DNA of 64,000 nt from Trochalopteron elliotii (GCA_024734555.1 JANPWX010000081.1:2628825-2692824); one strand, 5' to 3'; numbered from the stretch's first letter, positions 1-14,393 are shown. Made by a program: numbers and translations. Notes: generated from the sequence alone by a model not told the origin.

Positions 1-374
1 CCTGATCTTACAGTGTAAGAGGATGATTAACATATCATAATCTCATGGAATTGATAGGTTAAATACCCAATTACAAATACCCTGCACAGCAAAAGACTAT
101 ATAGTAAACATACTGAGTACTCTGAAAGTACAAAGTGGACTTTTTAAACACGGCAAGAAAAAGAAGATATAAAATTTTGGGTTACAAAGTTACTGGGGGA
201 AAAAAAAACCAATGTATGCATCTCTTAAGCAAGACATCAAATGTCTGCCTGGTAAAAGCTACACCAGTCTTCAACTACATTGAAACATACAGAGATACCT
301 CTCTTAATTTTAAAGATGTTTTCAACAGCCTTATTCATCTATAGAGGGGTGTGTGTGTGTGCCTGAGGCCATCA
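1..374. other. AT-rich non-coding stretch
   Basis: I see no gene or recognisable repeat here. The only open frames are short, without conserved-looking composition or splice context. A short GT run lies near 350-360, just before the LTR fragment. Confidence 0.6.
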
Positions 375-705
375 CATCCTTCCTGTGCTATGCACCCAGG
401 AGAAAACTTCTCCTGAGCACCCCTGCACTGGCTCTGCCTAGGAGGGGCAGCAGCCTGCCTGGTTGCTGTGTTTTGGGTACTGATAGCACTGATCCTGGAG
501 CAATGACAACACACCAGCCCTTCAGCTCCTGCTGAGCACTGGGTCAGCTCTCTTTCCACACTCCTCCCACCAGTGAGCAGGCTGGGGCTGCACAAGGAGC
601 TGTGAGGGGACACAGCTGGGACAGCTGACCCCAGGTGACCACAGGGATATTCCACAACGCATAATGTGAAGAGCTGGGCAGGGGGTGTTTGTCTGGGAGG
701 TAGCC
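375..705 (+). mobile_element. Truncated avian ERVL-type LTR fragment
   Basis: This is a GC-richer island in AT-rich DNA. It matches, from memory, the U3 part of a common avian ERVL-type LTR: 'GGACACAGCTGGGACAGCTG' near 617, then 'CAGGGATATTCCACAACGC' near 641, at the point where intact copies run on toward the TATA box. The fragment stops near 700. The expected TATA, polyadenylation and terminal CA parts are missing, and I see no internal retroviral genes, so it is a 3'-truncated relic in plus orientation. The left edge is uncertain by tens of bases. Family assignment is from recalled consensus, not a database search. Confidence 0.72.
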
Positions 706-2571
706 ATTATATTTATTATATTTGCAATTGGGTTTGAGGGACCAGTATATGCCTAAAATAAATAGAAAAATAAGCTTTACAGCATATGCAAATATGCACA
801 GAAATCCCACCAAATTAATCCAGTGGGGGGTGAAGGTAGACGTACATGCATGTGCATATTTTAATATATATCATAAATATAAAACATGCATATTATATAT
901 CCTCCCACTCACATCCCTGTGGGAGACTATCATTTATTCTAATGACTATTACAGGAGAAAAGACTAGCATTTAAATCCTCTTTCTCATACTTTTTGATCT
1001 TACATGAGGGCTCTTCCACCTGAGATCTAATGTCTGTCCTTTAAACTCATCTATTAAATCAGCTTAATTCATATGAAAAATGAAACATACTTTACACCAA
1101 AGGTGCAGGCTGACTTTATAACTCAATGGCATACTACTGGGAGTCTCAAAAAGTAGTCTCTCAGTACTTCAAAGTAGTGCTCCAGCTATAAAAGTCATGC
1201 CTTTGCTCGGTATTAGGAACAATCTATGGGAAACAGGATGAGATGTTACTTTGAGAAAAATCTCAAAGTATCATTTACTTTGCCATGGTGCCTTTTGGGT
1301 TCATTTTTGTGATATAGACCTGTTTTTCCTGTTCTATATTTCGACTGAAAACTCAATTTTGAGTATTTTAATATTGGTCAGCACTCTGACCAGTAGTGAC
1401 CTGGCTCACAAGCTTCTTGTATTAATGCTGTACAGAGATATATCATAATTGTAAAATCCTATGGAAATGTGCATTAAGGCATCAGAAGTAGCAGAGACAT
1501 GTTTAGTTACTTGAATAATTGTAGCATACCATTTTACTTTTCAAAAGTATTCAGTATCATTTTGAAAGGTTTTTGAAAGTATAGGTTTGACCAAGAAATC
1601 CTTTTAAAATTAACCAGGTAGATTGTGAAAGGAAGAACAAACAGATTAAAAGCAAAGAAAGAAACCATTTGTAAGCCTGTTACTGAGAATACAAGCAAAA
1701 TAAAAGGTTATGAAACAGATAAGCACTGAACAACCAGCTGGAATATAAATGAACTCTTGGCTCTCCATTGTGTGCAGTCCTCTTCTATTCCCCCTCCACA
1801 CTGCACTGCTTACTCAGTGTTTTGTTTGCACTGATTCCTGTGAGCCAAATATACTACAAATAACCTTAACCTTTCTCAGCATAATCTATACATATCCCTT
1901 GTTATATTATGCCTTAAAGGAAATTTAGAATATCGCTGTTGTACATCATTAACATACACTGAGGTTTTCCTTCTTTCTTTCATCAATGAAACAAACTGTG
2001 TAAAGAAAGCAAAGCAAATCTGTAAATACAAAAGTTTACTAAAAGAAGTCAGTATTAGTACAGTTACTTTCTGAACACAGCCAGTCAATGAATTGCATGC
2101 CAGATGAATAATAAACAGAGCAGTCAGCACAAAGTATAAAATGGGTCCTGAGGCCTATTACAGAAAATACTAAATTATCCAGTCATACAATTAGAGCTCG
2201 GATGAAATTAATATTGGCTATTGTTTTTCACAGGTACAAGCAAAACTGTATCTGTTAATAATCATCCCTAAGCAACAAGTGCAGTCTCATGGGAACCAGA
2301 CCTTCAGAAGATCTCTTCCCACATCCTCATCTTCACTGAGCCACTACCTGGGATGAGCCAGGAGCTGCATCTTGGCAGGGGACAACATCAGAGACCCAGC
2401 CTCAGAGCCCACACCCCCAAAGTCCTGTATTCTGAGGGCAGCAAAGGCCTGAAAGGAGCATGACAGAAAGAGGCAGAACAAGGACTGGCATTAATAATTG
2501 TTGGGGGAGAAGGATTTCTGATTTTGTGTTTTCTGATTTTGTCCACTTAACAGATGAAATTAAGGGAAACA
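706..2571. other. Unannotated AT-rich non-coding DNA
   Basis: No convincing gene. The stretch at 860-900 is TA-rich. A somewhat GC-richer patch at 2290-2470 shows no family I recognise. Open frames are short and lie on both strands, as expected by chance. Confidence 0.5.
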
Positions 2572-2922
2572 CCTGGAGAAGAGAAGGCTCTGGGGAGACC
2601 TCATAGCTTCCAGTACATAAAGAAACATACAAGAGAGGAGAGGAACATTTTATAAGCCATGTAGTGATAGGAACAAGGGATAATGGCTTTAAACTGAAGG
2701 AGGTTATGGTTAGATTGGGAATACATTCTTTACTGAGAGATTGGTGAGACACTGGCATATGCTGGCCAGAGAAGCTGTGGATGCCTCATTCCTGGAGCTG
2801 TTCAAGGCCAGGCTGGATGGAGATCTGAGAAATCTGGTCGAGTGGGGAGTGTCCCTGTCCATGGCAGGGGGTTGGACCTAGATCATCTTTAGGACCCCTT
2901 CAACCCATTTCATGATTCTGTA
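2572..2922 (+). mobile_element. CR1 LINE, 5'-truncated, 3' end intact
   Basis: CR1 is the dominant non-LTR retrotransposon of birds, and nearly all copies are short 3' fragments. This copy starts at the CR1 ORF2 tail ('CCTGGAGAAGAGAAGGCTC') and runs through the segment reading 'AGAGAAGCTGTGGATGCC' near 2769. It ends at 'CAACCCATTTCATGATTCTG'. The coding part is interrupted by small indels and is not translatable. Compared with typical copies, about 15-20 bases are lost after 'AGTACATAAAG'. No flanking target-site duplication is evident, which is usual for CR1. Confidence 0.93.
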
Positions 2923-4674
2923 AAACTATGTGAAGTAGAAATGCAGGAGTAGAAATGGGTCTTCTTAGAAAACTTTGGTATTTCAAATTTTTCTTTTATC
3001 TTAGACCAAGAAAATATGTTGACATTCATAAACAATGAATTAACTTTCACAGTTAATTAAGCTACGTGATTTTTTTTCTTTTTTATGTTAGCAATTAGGA
3101 AGATTTTGCTTGGTAATTCAAACTACTGAAGGGTTTGGGGTTGTTTTGTTTGTTTTAGAAAAAAAAAAATGAAATCGAAGACACATGAGGATTAAATCAT
3201 ATTTCCTTAGAGTGCCATAATTCCTCCTGAGAACTTTATATCACATTCTTACCTTTGTTCTCCTGTGAACAAATTATATTTCATATAATGTACTCCCTAG
3301 ATTGCAGCAAAAAAAGCTAATACAACATGAATAATGTAAAAGCTAAAGGCTCCTCATCCCCCAAACCGAAGAAATCAAAGAAATTCCTAGCAAAGAATAA
3401 GGGCCCCATCTGCACATCCAAATTGGACAGGGGAAAATAAATTGTAGATGACAATCTAAACTAAAATTTCAGGACAATTGAAGATTTCTATAGGAAATTA
3501 CGGATTTTCAAGGAGCCATATTTTTCAAAGGAAAAAGTCCCAATATAACATGACAGATTTGATAAATCTGTCACTAAAAACCCACCACTCAGAAGTGTAA
3601 TTCTCAAGAGACTTGTAATCTTAATTGTTTCAGTAGAGACACACAGATAATGCACTTTTTATTCCCCTCTGCAGCTCAAGTTACTCATTTGCCTTCCTTC
3701 TGTTTTGAGACTATTCAGAATATACAAGATCCTCCAACTCAGAAATCTCCCATTCCCCAAAAGCAGAGGAAAAAAACCCACAAATCCACACTACCAAAGA
3801 ACACGTGATTTTTTTCAAGGCATACATATTTTGAATGCCTAGTGACTGTTGAAGTCATACAGGCAATGAAAATAACCTTGCAGAAACCTCTTTTCCTTGC
3901 TACATCTTATGTACCAGATACTCTGTTTTGTTTGCAGAAGAATCAGAAGTTTCACACTTGCAGCCAGACATAAATTTCTATCCTTGTGTCTCCCAGAAAC
4001 ACTGCACTGTGGCACTACAATTGGCACTACCTGGACTTAGAAGTTAAGACACTAAACATGAGACATGAGATAACTTGTTTTATTTTTTAAATCTAGCTGT
4101 ATGTTCACATGTATATACTGAAGAATTCAGAAGGCATTGTGGGTACATAGAAAAATCTGTGAAATGGCATCTACACACAACTAATGTACATGGAGAAAGG
4201 CGTGTTTTATGTAAGAGGTTACATAATCCCAAAATTATACTAAATATAGGAAAGACACCTGTAATATTTACAGTCACCTTTCAAGTCACCTGTCACAAAC
4301 CACGTTCTCTGATACACACTCCACATCTCCCCCAGATGTTGGTGAAAACAGTGTTACAATTGTCAACTAGCAGGCCCAAAAGATAAAAATTAAAAGAACT
4401 AACATTGCTTCTGCAAATGTAATAATACCTCTTGAGCAGATACAATTTTAATACAAATTTTAAATACATAGTCACATCATTTGACATGAAACTATTCAGT
4501 ATTTAATTTTTACCCAAATCATTTAATGGGTGACCTCATGCCTTATTTGCTGTGCACTATTGAACTGTGAATTGGGAAAGAATTGTCAGGTCCCACGATA
4601 AGCTGTTTGGAGCATGCATCACAGCACTGTCAGAGTGCTTACCAATTCTAATTATTTTGCACAGGCCTGCATTG
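2923..4674. other. Unannotated AT-rich non-coding DNA
   Basis: Nothing recognisable apart from short poly(T) and poly(A) runs near 3069-3085 and 3159-3170. Overlapping short frames on opposite strands at 4075-4386 cancel each other as coding evidence. Confidence 0.5.
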
Positions 4675-4745
4675 AGACAAGGATCTATTATTATCCCCAT
4701 TACACAGAAAGAGATTTAAGACAAACACTGCATAAGGTCAAAGTA
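4675..4745 (+). mobile_element. MIR-like (CORE-SINE) remnant
   Basis: The string 'TATTATTATCCCCATTACACAG' (4687-4708, here joined for reading) followed by a purine-rich stretch and 'AAGGTCA' matches the central and 3' part of the ancient amniote MIR consensus, where a TTATTATCCCCATTTTACAG core precedes AAGGTCACAC. Only about 70 bases are recognisable, as expected for a SINE family predating the bird-mammal split. Orientation is plus. The call rests on one conserved core, so it is moderate. Confidence 0.6.
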
Positions 4746-7700
4746 TTTGCTAATTTTGAATACCTATTTGAGATAGATAGGATGTGATTGTTTGCTGTTG
4801 TATACCACTTCCCACTCCCAAATCAGATTTCTCATTAATAAATTTAGGTAAAGGGCTCAAGGACTGAGCTAAAAGCCATGAGGATTAGCTCTTCCTCTTA
4901 CTCATCCTATTCTCATTAGTCAAAATTGCCAAGACTTCTCTGTCCAGCTACCACTGTTTTCCCTTGTGAGCTGTTCTTGCTCTAAGTTTCTGATGTCCTT
5001 TCTCCAGCCTGTTCCATCCACACCTTGTCATTAATGCACTCCCGAATTTCTGTCTTGTCATTGCCTAATGTGATTCTCTTTCCTCTGTCCTACCTTTCTT
5101 TCATCAAAGCAACCTTCATTGTTTTCCTGCATTTCCAGTCCATTATGACACTCATCTGCCTTTTTCCTGCAAGAATGATACGAGTCTTTTATCCTTTCCC
5201 CCTAAACTCTCTGTAAATCTCTGCACTAATCAAAGTTTTCACAGGTATAGATGTTATTACGAAATATATTAAATATAACAGGCAGGAATTGACAATTGCT
5301 ATCTTCATTACATTTGAGCACAAGGAAGACAAGTGATAGTCACATGGGCTAAAGAGGTCAGTTACCTGAAAACTTAAGAGGACTAATGTCTCCATTAGAA
5401 AAAATAGTGGCTTGTTTAATACACTTATATTTCTCAAAGTATCAAGAGAAAGCCCACCTATAAAAGCATCATCAATATTTGTAAAAGCCTTTACAAGTTT
5501 TATGGGAAAGATATCTAGATGTGCAAATAATCTCATTTGTAAGCGTATTGAGGCAATCAGGAGTTATGCATTCTTTGCTGGCCAGCAAAGAAGTAATAAA
5601 ACAAAGATAAGCACACTTTCAAAGCAAATATTCCCACAGCTAAGTACAAATTGTGAGTTACAACAGCATAATCAACTATTAGAGAAAGTCTTACATGAAA
5701 TACAAAGCCTGCAAAGCTGAATTTTTTTACAAGTATTTTCAAGTAAAAGCTGCTATTAGTCTACAACATATCTTAGACAACTCTACAGCACATCCCTCTT
5801 AGAAAACTAAGGCAATTGGCCTTGAAAAAAATCCCAGTTTGATTACCACCATCACAGTGAAAGCCAAGACTGTGGCAAACAATGAACCACCATGAAGCAT
5901 AAGTTCTAATTCCAGTCAGTAGTTATGATATTTTTACTGTAGTAATGACAAAATAACCCAAGGTATTCCCCACACCAAGTCCACTTTTCAAATATTTCAA
6001 GAACAGCACAGCACTGAATAAGACTGCAAGTGTTTATTCCTTCTAATGGACTATTCTAAGGACTCGACCAACTTTGAAAACCACAGTTTACAGTTTAAGG
6101 GCAGGACCCAAACCACAAAGGATCACAAAGTTTTGACACTTCATACTCCATGCTGGCATTACTGCAGTAATGTAGGTGTAACTCCAAAGCTCCTACAGAC
6201 ACCTATGCAATGCTTCTTTCTCTTTATGAAGACAAAGTACTGATTTGTGCTAAATCTACCTTTTATAGCCTATTCCTTCATATGACAGCATTATTCTGCT
6301 TTCTCCAGCCTTAACAATAATACAACCCTTATTACTAGAAAATAAAAAGCAGATAAAAACCAAGATGTAATTTACCAGTAGGAAATGTAAAATAACACAA
6401 ACTCTTTCCCTGACTTTAAGGAATAGCTCAAAACCATTTTTTAAGGTTTGAAAATGAATTATCAGAATCCTCACATTTAAGAAAAGTAGTCCTAAAGCAG
6501 TCTAAACAGAGAAAATCCTGTCCTTACATCCCCCCTCATCTTCCTGTACCAAGAGGCAAGCTCATGACACACAATTATGAAATTAGGTATTTGATTAAAC
6601 ACTCAGCTTGCCTGCACATGATTACTGCAGGTGATCTCCAAAAAAACCCAATCCAAACTCCAACAATAAAGATCCAGAAGCAGAAGCACCTGGTGCTGCA
6701 GCAATTCCACCACAATGGCCTCACTCAGGCCACCCCAGAGATGAGATTATTCATTAGCATACAATAATGTGGGATGAAAATAAAAACTAAGGGTCGAATT
6801 TAGATCTTATTTACAACACTGTAAATGTCTACTAAACTGAGTAAGAGCAAAGCAGAGACAAAAAAGTTACCTTGTTCATGCAAAAGTAAATGCTCCTGTG
6901 ACCTGATGGAAGGTGACCTGTACTTTTGATGAAATTCCCCTCTATTTCACCAGGTTTTGTTCATATTCCCCAATTTGTGATTTTAAAAGTGATACACACC
7001 TTAGGAACAATATTTTGGGCATTATTAAGAGTAGAATAGTTTACAATAATGATTATCAGAATAAAGGTGACATGAGTCAGAATTTTTAAGGGCTGCTTAA
7101 ACAGAGCTGCTGAAAAGGTTTCCTCTCCCACTTTCCTTACATCTGCATCATATGAGCAGATGTCTAATTTACTGGTGTGATTAACTTTTTCCTACTGTGC
7201 TAGAGATTTTACTAGTAATATATATATAGAAAGGAAAATTAATAAATGTACTATATTTTTCCCCTCTAAAAATACCATCTTAGATTTAAATAAACAGTCT
7301 GAAATGCACAATTTTAGCAGGAAGTCTGTATTCAGCACTATAAAAAATTAGGCCAACCCTTTCAGCATCCTATATTTAGGTTAAGCTTTGCATATTTTAA
7401 ATTGTTCACTTTTATTTCATTAATGGGGGTGAATACTAAAAATCCAGTAAACCCAAACAATTCTATTTTTTGAAAATTATCCCCACATATTTGTCTCCAT
7501 CACTCTTAAACAAAAAGAACCCAATATAGGCAACAGACAATGAATTTTGCTAAACATACTCTACGTTTTCACACACCGACAGACAAGTTATTCAGAGAGA
7601 ACAGGGAAATATCAGTTTGTTGTCCACTGAGGATGCTTTCTGCCATGTTATGAATTGAGAGTTCTCATTTTCTGAAGCTGCTGTGCTTTGTAATGTAAAT

Positions 7701-10700
7701 GCACTAATGAAAGCAACATCTCATGACTGCAGATGAATTCCATTACATGAGTGAGAATAACTACTGCTGTTCTAACAAATGGATTTGGTGACTTCGGCAC
7801 AATTTATGTAATGATAAATATAAGCAGCTGGTGCAGGTGTTCTCAGACAGTAGAAGACACTTCTTTAATATTTCAATTTTACTAAATTTTTTTGCATAAT
7901 ATCTTGCATAGTCATATGCAGTGAGAAGATATGAGTAAGACTGTATGTTCTCAAGGAACCAGCTGATGGGAAAAGTAACTCGTAAGTATAGGAAAATCAC
8001 GGAAATTTTCCACTTAAACATTATTATTTTTAATTATTATCATAATTATTATCAATATTATTGTTATAGAAATTGAGAGATTATAAGACTTTGATGTGAC
8101 AAGAATAAAAGATATACCTTTGGAAATGTAAACATTGATTATGTAAATGAGAAAGGTTAAAGTGTAAAAACAAATTCCTACACTAAGAAATAACAATGAT
8201 ATTGTTTAAATACCAGTGGCTCGAGAGTGGTGCTGTTTGCTCTATTTAATACAGCTATATTCTGAGGATGAATTTATACATATGGGGAAAAAAAACAGGA
8301 AAAAAAAGAACACAAATTCTAAATCTCTAAACTTATTTATAACTGAATTTTTAAAGCATTTCACTTATTTTTGCATGTAGTTTTGAAACACAGTTGATTA
8401 ATATTTGATATCCTTACTACATTAGAAAGAGAGACAGGGATCTATAAATCAGTGCCTGACAAAGAGAAATTACTAATTCCATCTTCTTCCTGGCCTTCTC
8501 ATAATAGAGCCCTCCACTGACACACACGAGAAGAATGCACAAGCCCAGTGATTGTCAAGATAATACATTCAAGTCTTAATTACAAATAGTCCTACTTTAT
8601 CACAGGCTAATTCAGAAGCTAACTTCAATATTCCATTCAAGAAGAGAGGGTTTTGTTTGGTTTTTTTTTTTCATTTGTTAGAAGTGCCAGATAAATTATG
8701 TGCTTAGACCTACACTGTCCTGGGGTGACTTTAGGATGCTGGTATCCCCATTGTCTGTCTTTTTGCTCGGAAATGGGTCTTGGAAAAACCCTAAAGCAGG
8801 ACATACACACAGCAGAAATTAAAAAAAAAAAAGCAAAAACAAAAAACCAAACTGTTTTTTAGCCCATTCTCAGTAGGTTCTTTTCTATTTACCACAAAGG
8901 AATGCAACTTCATTTTTATCTGTTTCAGACTACTTCAGTGATGGAAGCACTACTCTACTTTTCTATCCCCACTTAGCAGAATTCATATATCTATGTGGAA
9001 TGATTTTCTGTTTTCATTTTCTTTGTCCCGCTTACCAAATATATTTTCTATCATCTCCTATTTTATCTTCTATTGCAAAATGTCATCAAAGATCCCACAT
9101 GTCTATCTATATATAGACATCTGCAGGCAAAATGCAATGAAGTATTTTTTTCACTGGAATTTGTAATGCTTGATAATAGGAATGTTTCAGAGAGGCTGCT
9201 TGGTTTTGACATAGCCTTGACAACTGCAAATGCTTCTGATGAAAGCCTGCTTGGTTTCCTCCAAGCTCATACGGCTGAACTTTTGGTACATCACTTTACA
9301 AGCATTACTTTCCACTGGAAACTAAAAGGAAAATATTTATATGAGATATAGGAAGGAGGAGGAGGAGGCAGAAGAAATGTGGGTGGAATACTGGTCATGG
9401 GCAATAGAGTACAACCAGTGAAGGAAGAAAGATAAAGAACTGGAGGAAACAGCGATCAGGCATGAAGGCAACAAACTTTAATTTCTGTTTGTAAATGTCA
9501 GACAACATCCAACATAGGGGAGGAAGGGTGATATAACCTTGCAAAGGTGCAAGTATTTCACAGGAGTTATGAGACAGATGTTACCACTGCATTTGAACCT
9601 GTGTTTTAAACTCAGACCTGAGCCTGTCCAACCTCAACACATAGCTCTGAGCTAAAACAAAACACAGCATAAAAATACATGGCAACTAAATTCCAGGAAG
9701 CCTGGAAGCTCATCCAAATTAACCCCCTCAGATATTTATCTTTTTAAACACATCTTTTTAATATGAGAATGTCTGTTTGTTTACAATATTTATTGATGTA
9801 TACCTTCATTATTGGGAAGTTAATTTCCTCTAATGAAAAATTAAGTCGATTTGAGTTTCGTCTATAATAAAATTGGCCTATTAATCTAATTTTTAATTGT
9901 ATAAGAAGACATAACTGTGTTTGATTATGCATATGATGGTGATTTACTCTTTTACAATAAGTTCTTTTCATATCGCCACCTTTTTCACTTACTTGAGGGA
10001 AAGGAAGGGATATAGAAGCATAGACATTAAGTTATTTGCCCTGATATTTTTCCTCTTTCACCAGTTTTTATGGGCATGTCTCATGTACTTTCAACAGTTT
10101 TACTGAAAGCGTTTCCATCTGATCCTGCAAGTAGTGAAAAGAGTGGAGTGCAAATAATTCCATTGTCACTATACTTTTTTTTAAAGTCACACAAAAATTG
10201 TTTCTTCTAAGCGTTCTTTGAGAGAAGGAAAGAAAAGTGGGTTTTTTTCCTTGTAATGGTGGTTTTTCAGTTTCCCTATATATCAAATTTCCTACAGATA
10301 ACAGCCTTGTACATTGAAGTCCAGCTGAAATGGAGAGACAGAATGGTTTCATCTCTTTGGAAGTAGAAAACTTTATTTCTTAAGGATTTGGGGGGGTTGT
10401 TGATTGCTTTGGATTTTTTTTTTTTTCACTTCCCACACATTATCATTAAATTACCTAGTGTAGAAGCATTCTAACTTTGGTCCTTTTTGATGATAAGCGT
10501 TAATGGTATTATTCAGCCATTTTACTCAGTAATTAGATTTGGAGTTCACTAATTTAAACAGTCACTGCAGTAATCTCCCTGTAGCAATTTATGCAGTGCT
10601 GTTACATTAAATTCATGGATATGGAGCATGTAAATATTCCAATGAGATCAGACTGTACTTAAGAAGCTTCAGGAGGTGAGTTTGGCCATTTGAATATAAA

Positions 10701-12040
10701 AAACGATGAGAATTAACAAACCTTTAATATATTTATTTTTTAATTAATAAACATTGTTTGCACCATCGTTTTAATTCTCCTCCACAGAACTACCCTATTA
10801 TGTGGTCAACAGTACTTCCAAATGAAGTTTTGTTCTACAATGAGAATGCCTGCAATCAACACACCTATCCCCAGTAGAGGGTATTTCAGGATAAGATGAA
10901 TTTGCATTTCTATAAATCAAGGTGATTTTGACAAGAACAAACACATTTTAGAATCAACTGTCCCCAGTCCACTGCCAGCCCAAAATCTTTGATTACTGTT
11001 ATATATGGTCCCAATCAAGAGTCATGAGTGGATGTAAATTTTACTGTTTATAGGTGTAGGGCTTTATGTCTGCAGCTCCTGCTGCACTAGAGAAGTTTGG
11101 AAGAAATGCTTAAGATGGCTGGAGAGGGTCTTAAATGTGGAGGACCTAAAATTAAAATCGAAACAGCTGGCTATAAAATCATTTAAAATGTTAGACAACC
11201 TAGGATCTCAGCAGTGAATACAACCTGAACTATAAGGTATGCAGAAACTTATGATCCCTGTCTAGAAAGCAAACACATTTAAGAGGAGAAAGATTTTTGA
11301 TTACTTGGGAGTACAGATTAAGTGAACCACACTGCAGGTTTCCAGTAACAAGAATGGTCTCACTCTTTCCTGCATTCCTGGCATGACTGTCTCTCTGTCT
11401 CAGCTTGAATCCAGCAATGCTGCACTTGCTCATTGAACCAACTGAAATTACACAGGTAAAAGAAGGATTATAATTATTTTAAAAAGACAAGTATAAGAAT
11501 CAGAAGAGATGGGAGGAAGCACTTGGGAACATGCTGCTGGAGAGGAGGATGGCAGAGAAGGACTGTTCCTTTTGGCTGCATCCTGTGTTACAACAAAATC
11601 TCACCTTTACTGTTAGCAGAACAAACACGGTGAATTTTCTTTCTAGTTTTTATTTGCCTTCTGCAAACATTTGCAGCTGTTTTCTGTTTGGATGCTAGGA
11701 ACACTTTACATTGTGCTATTATCTAAAATGAAAAAATATGTCTTCTCCCCCATTCATTTCTCTTGTTCTCCAGTACATAGGGCCACACGTCACTCACTAT
11801 GGCAGCCCCCATTGTCATTTTTCTCAGCAGTCTACAAACCATCAAGCTCAGGTCGTTGCTATCACACCTAAAGTTTGAGAAAATCTCTATGCGTCACCGC
11901 TTAACTGCATTGTTAAATCCTTTCCTATATACCCTCTCTCAATATTTCTGTATCTGATTGGACATTGCCTGGTTCTTGAAAACTTACTGTTTGGAAAAAA
12001 CTCTTCTGCTTCATATCAGTTTCACTTGTTTTGCCCTCCA
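4746..12040. other. Long non-coding stretch, mostly unique AT-rich DNA
   Basis: About 7.3 kb without a supportable gene. It holds an ATT/TAA-rich simple tract at 8019-8066 (listed separately), a GGA-rich patch near 9354-9370, and homopolymer T or A runs near 8660, 8820 and 10417. The frame at 9073-9351 (92 codons, plus) has no splice context and no recognised motif. I judge it chance. Confidence 0.5.
8019..8066. repeat. ATT/TAA-rich simple repeat
   Basis: An imperfect trinucleotide tract of alternating ATT and TTA units with interruptions. It is AT-only except for two C bases. This is ordinary low-complexity DNA. Confidence 0.75.
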
Positions 12041-12357
12041 TAACTACTCAAAGGGAGGTGGTAGCTACATGGGAGTTGGTGTCTTCTCTCAAGTAAGAAG
12101 TGATAGGAGAGGAGAAACTGTCTCAAGTTGTACCAGGGGAGTTTCAAACTCGGTATTAGGAAAAATTTCCTCACTGAGGTTGACAAACTCTGGAAGAGGC
12201 TGCCCAGAGATTGAGTCACCACTCCTGGAGCTATTTACAAGACAGTAAATGTGGCCCTTAGGGACATGGTTTAATGGTGGACTTGGCAGTGCTGTGATAA
12301 CAATTGTATTCTATGTTTGTAAAGGTCTCTTCCAACCTAAATGATTCTATCATTCAC
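12041..12357 (+). mobile_element. CR1 LINE, 5'-truncated, older subfamily
   Basis: The sequence follows a CR1 subfamily whose tail reads 'AGGGACATGGTTTAATGGTGG' near 12260, then 'TCTTCCAACCTAAATGATTC' at the 3' end, closing with a degenerate octamer pair. The 5' part ('GTGTCTTCTCTCAAGTAAG', 'GTATTAGGAAAAATTTCCTC') matches the end of ORF2. Several indels break the frame. The middle segment 'GATAACAATTGTATTCTATG' is strongly diverged from the usual GGTTGGACTCGATGATC block. Confidence 0.92.
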
Positions 12358-14393
12358 AAATTCATCCAACAAAGGTCTCTTTCTGTTACAATTTAAAGAC
12401 TTCCAAAAGCCTTCCCTGCCCATATTTTCTTAACAGTATTTGTGTTTGACACTTCCCCTAGACTGCCAGCAGGCAGGAAGTGTTGTGTGGTTCCTGAATA
12501 CTTGGATAACATTTTGTAGATTGTAGATTTCACCTGCAGCTAAAGATATGACAGCATAGAATCTCCCCATTTTCCTAAATGGAAAACATCTTGTATACTA
12601 CATTGGGAATTTGTCTCTTCCTGTGATCTTTAAAGTAACCTATGATTTTTTTCTAATGGAACCTCTTACTATATTATTCAACACACAGTATTTACAATCT
12701 CCAGTATGTTTCACATCATATGCATGCTACAGGATGCAAATATGCAGTTCTGTAATGACACCTGCATTACCAACTAGTCAGGGCATGTTGAGTCGACACT
12801 TTGCTGATGATATTCTTTTATCAGAAGCATTTTAGAACTTTAGTCAGGAAATAAATTTGCAAAATGCCTGCAACTCTGGCTTCTGGAATCAAATGAGGAT
12901 CATCACAGGCCTGAAAAAGATACAGCCCTTACTGTGACATTTCCCTGGCTTCGGTAGCTGAGTACTAGTGGCCCATAAAGAGCATTCTTTAGCCCCATGT
13001 AACAGAGACTACTTGAGAGGTCATTTATGTCACTTAATGCCATCTGAAACCTTACCTGTTGCTCTCTAACTTCTTTTCCCAAACCTGCAGTTCTTCTGCC
13101 CCATTTATTTCCGCTTCTCTACATATCACTCAAACCACTTTGGCATTTTCAGCGACTATAAAACCAGCAGTATAAAAGTATGAAATGTTTATGAAGTATC
13201 TCACAATGTACATTTTAAATATGTGCTGGTACCCATGTTTTCCCAGGCTGTCTGAGTAATTTTTTTGTTAAATATCACACAGACATCTAACAACGTTTGT
13301 CTAATTCTTCATTTTTCAGAAATATAGTAAGGAAAACAGGCCACTCTACATTACTTAAAGATCTTAGAGGGACTTTAAGTATATGCTCTAATTAAGAGTA
13401 GCCTAACATTTTGGACTAGCATTATAAATTGTTCAGGTTTGTTTGGTTTTTTATTCTTTTTGGTTAGCAGCTTTTCCCCATTTTTTATTTCAGTCACAAA
13501 GCAGGAGAATCATGTGCCTGAACACAGGTACAGAGTTCCAGTTTTCAGACACTGACTCCGAGGAATCCAAGCTAACCTCCAGCTGCTGCTCAAAAAAGTT
13601 TCTTACTTGTAATCTCTATACATCGACCAGCCCTGTGTGGCTGCCTCAGATACTCAAAGGTGTATGAAATGGCACTAAGTGCCAGTTTTTGGAGAAATTA
13701 AGTTACCCTTTGATGAAAGCCTTCTAAAAAGTTGAATAAGTGAAGGCTTGAGAGGCAAAGAGTCTTTTGAGAGTCAACTGAAAAGATTCATGGAGAGTAA
13801 TTTTTTTTATAACTCATGTTACAACAATAAAGCATTCTAAATAGCCCTAAATATGGGAATTTTAGGGTGCCTTCACTACTAGCACATCACAAGATTTGCC
13901 CTCCATTTCCTACAGGTGTGTAACACTGTGAATGTGTTTCCATGTGCTCAGCTGAGAGAAGCAGACACACAAACTTTCTTTTAAGAAAGAGGAAGTGTTG
14001 CACCACAGTGTGTATGTTGGTTACAGATACACTGGAAGAATACACAGCACAGATCCCAGATTTCTTGGCTTTCATTGATTTCATGACATGGCTTCCTTGC
14101 TTTTCCAGACCATTTGTGCAGGTTTTATCAAAGTACCACAGACATCAAGTTCTGCTCACCCTTGGTGAAATATCCAAATTGTAAAAATGAAACAAGTAGC
14201 AAATTCTGCCAAGGTATTTCTCTGAATGACAAATCCTTGGAGGGACATTGTTACGGCATTTTGTCAAAGAACCAATAAAAATTAACACATTGAGAAAAAG
14301 ACAGAAACAAACATAAAGCACCATATGGGAAAATCCTTCTTTAAAGTTGTGCAGTTAAGAACCTTGTAAAATCAGTGCAGTCTCCTTGGTAGT

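Noticed and set aside
5412..5720. 102-codon plus-strand frame opposing a 115-codon minus-strand frame
   Set aside because: Opposed overlapping frames without motifs or splice signals are chance products in this composition.
9073..9351. 92-codon plus-strand frame
   Set aside because: No splice context, no conserved-looking motif and AT-driven composition. Not supportable.
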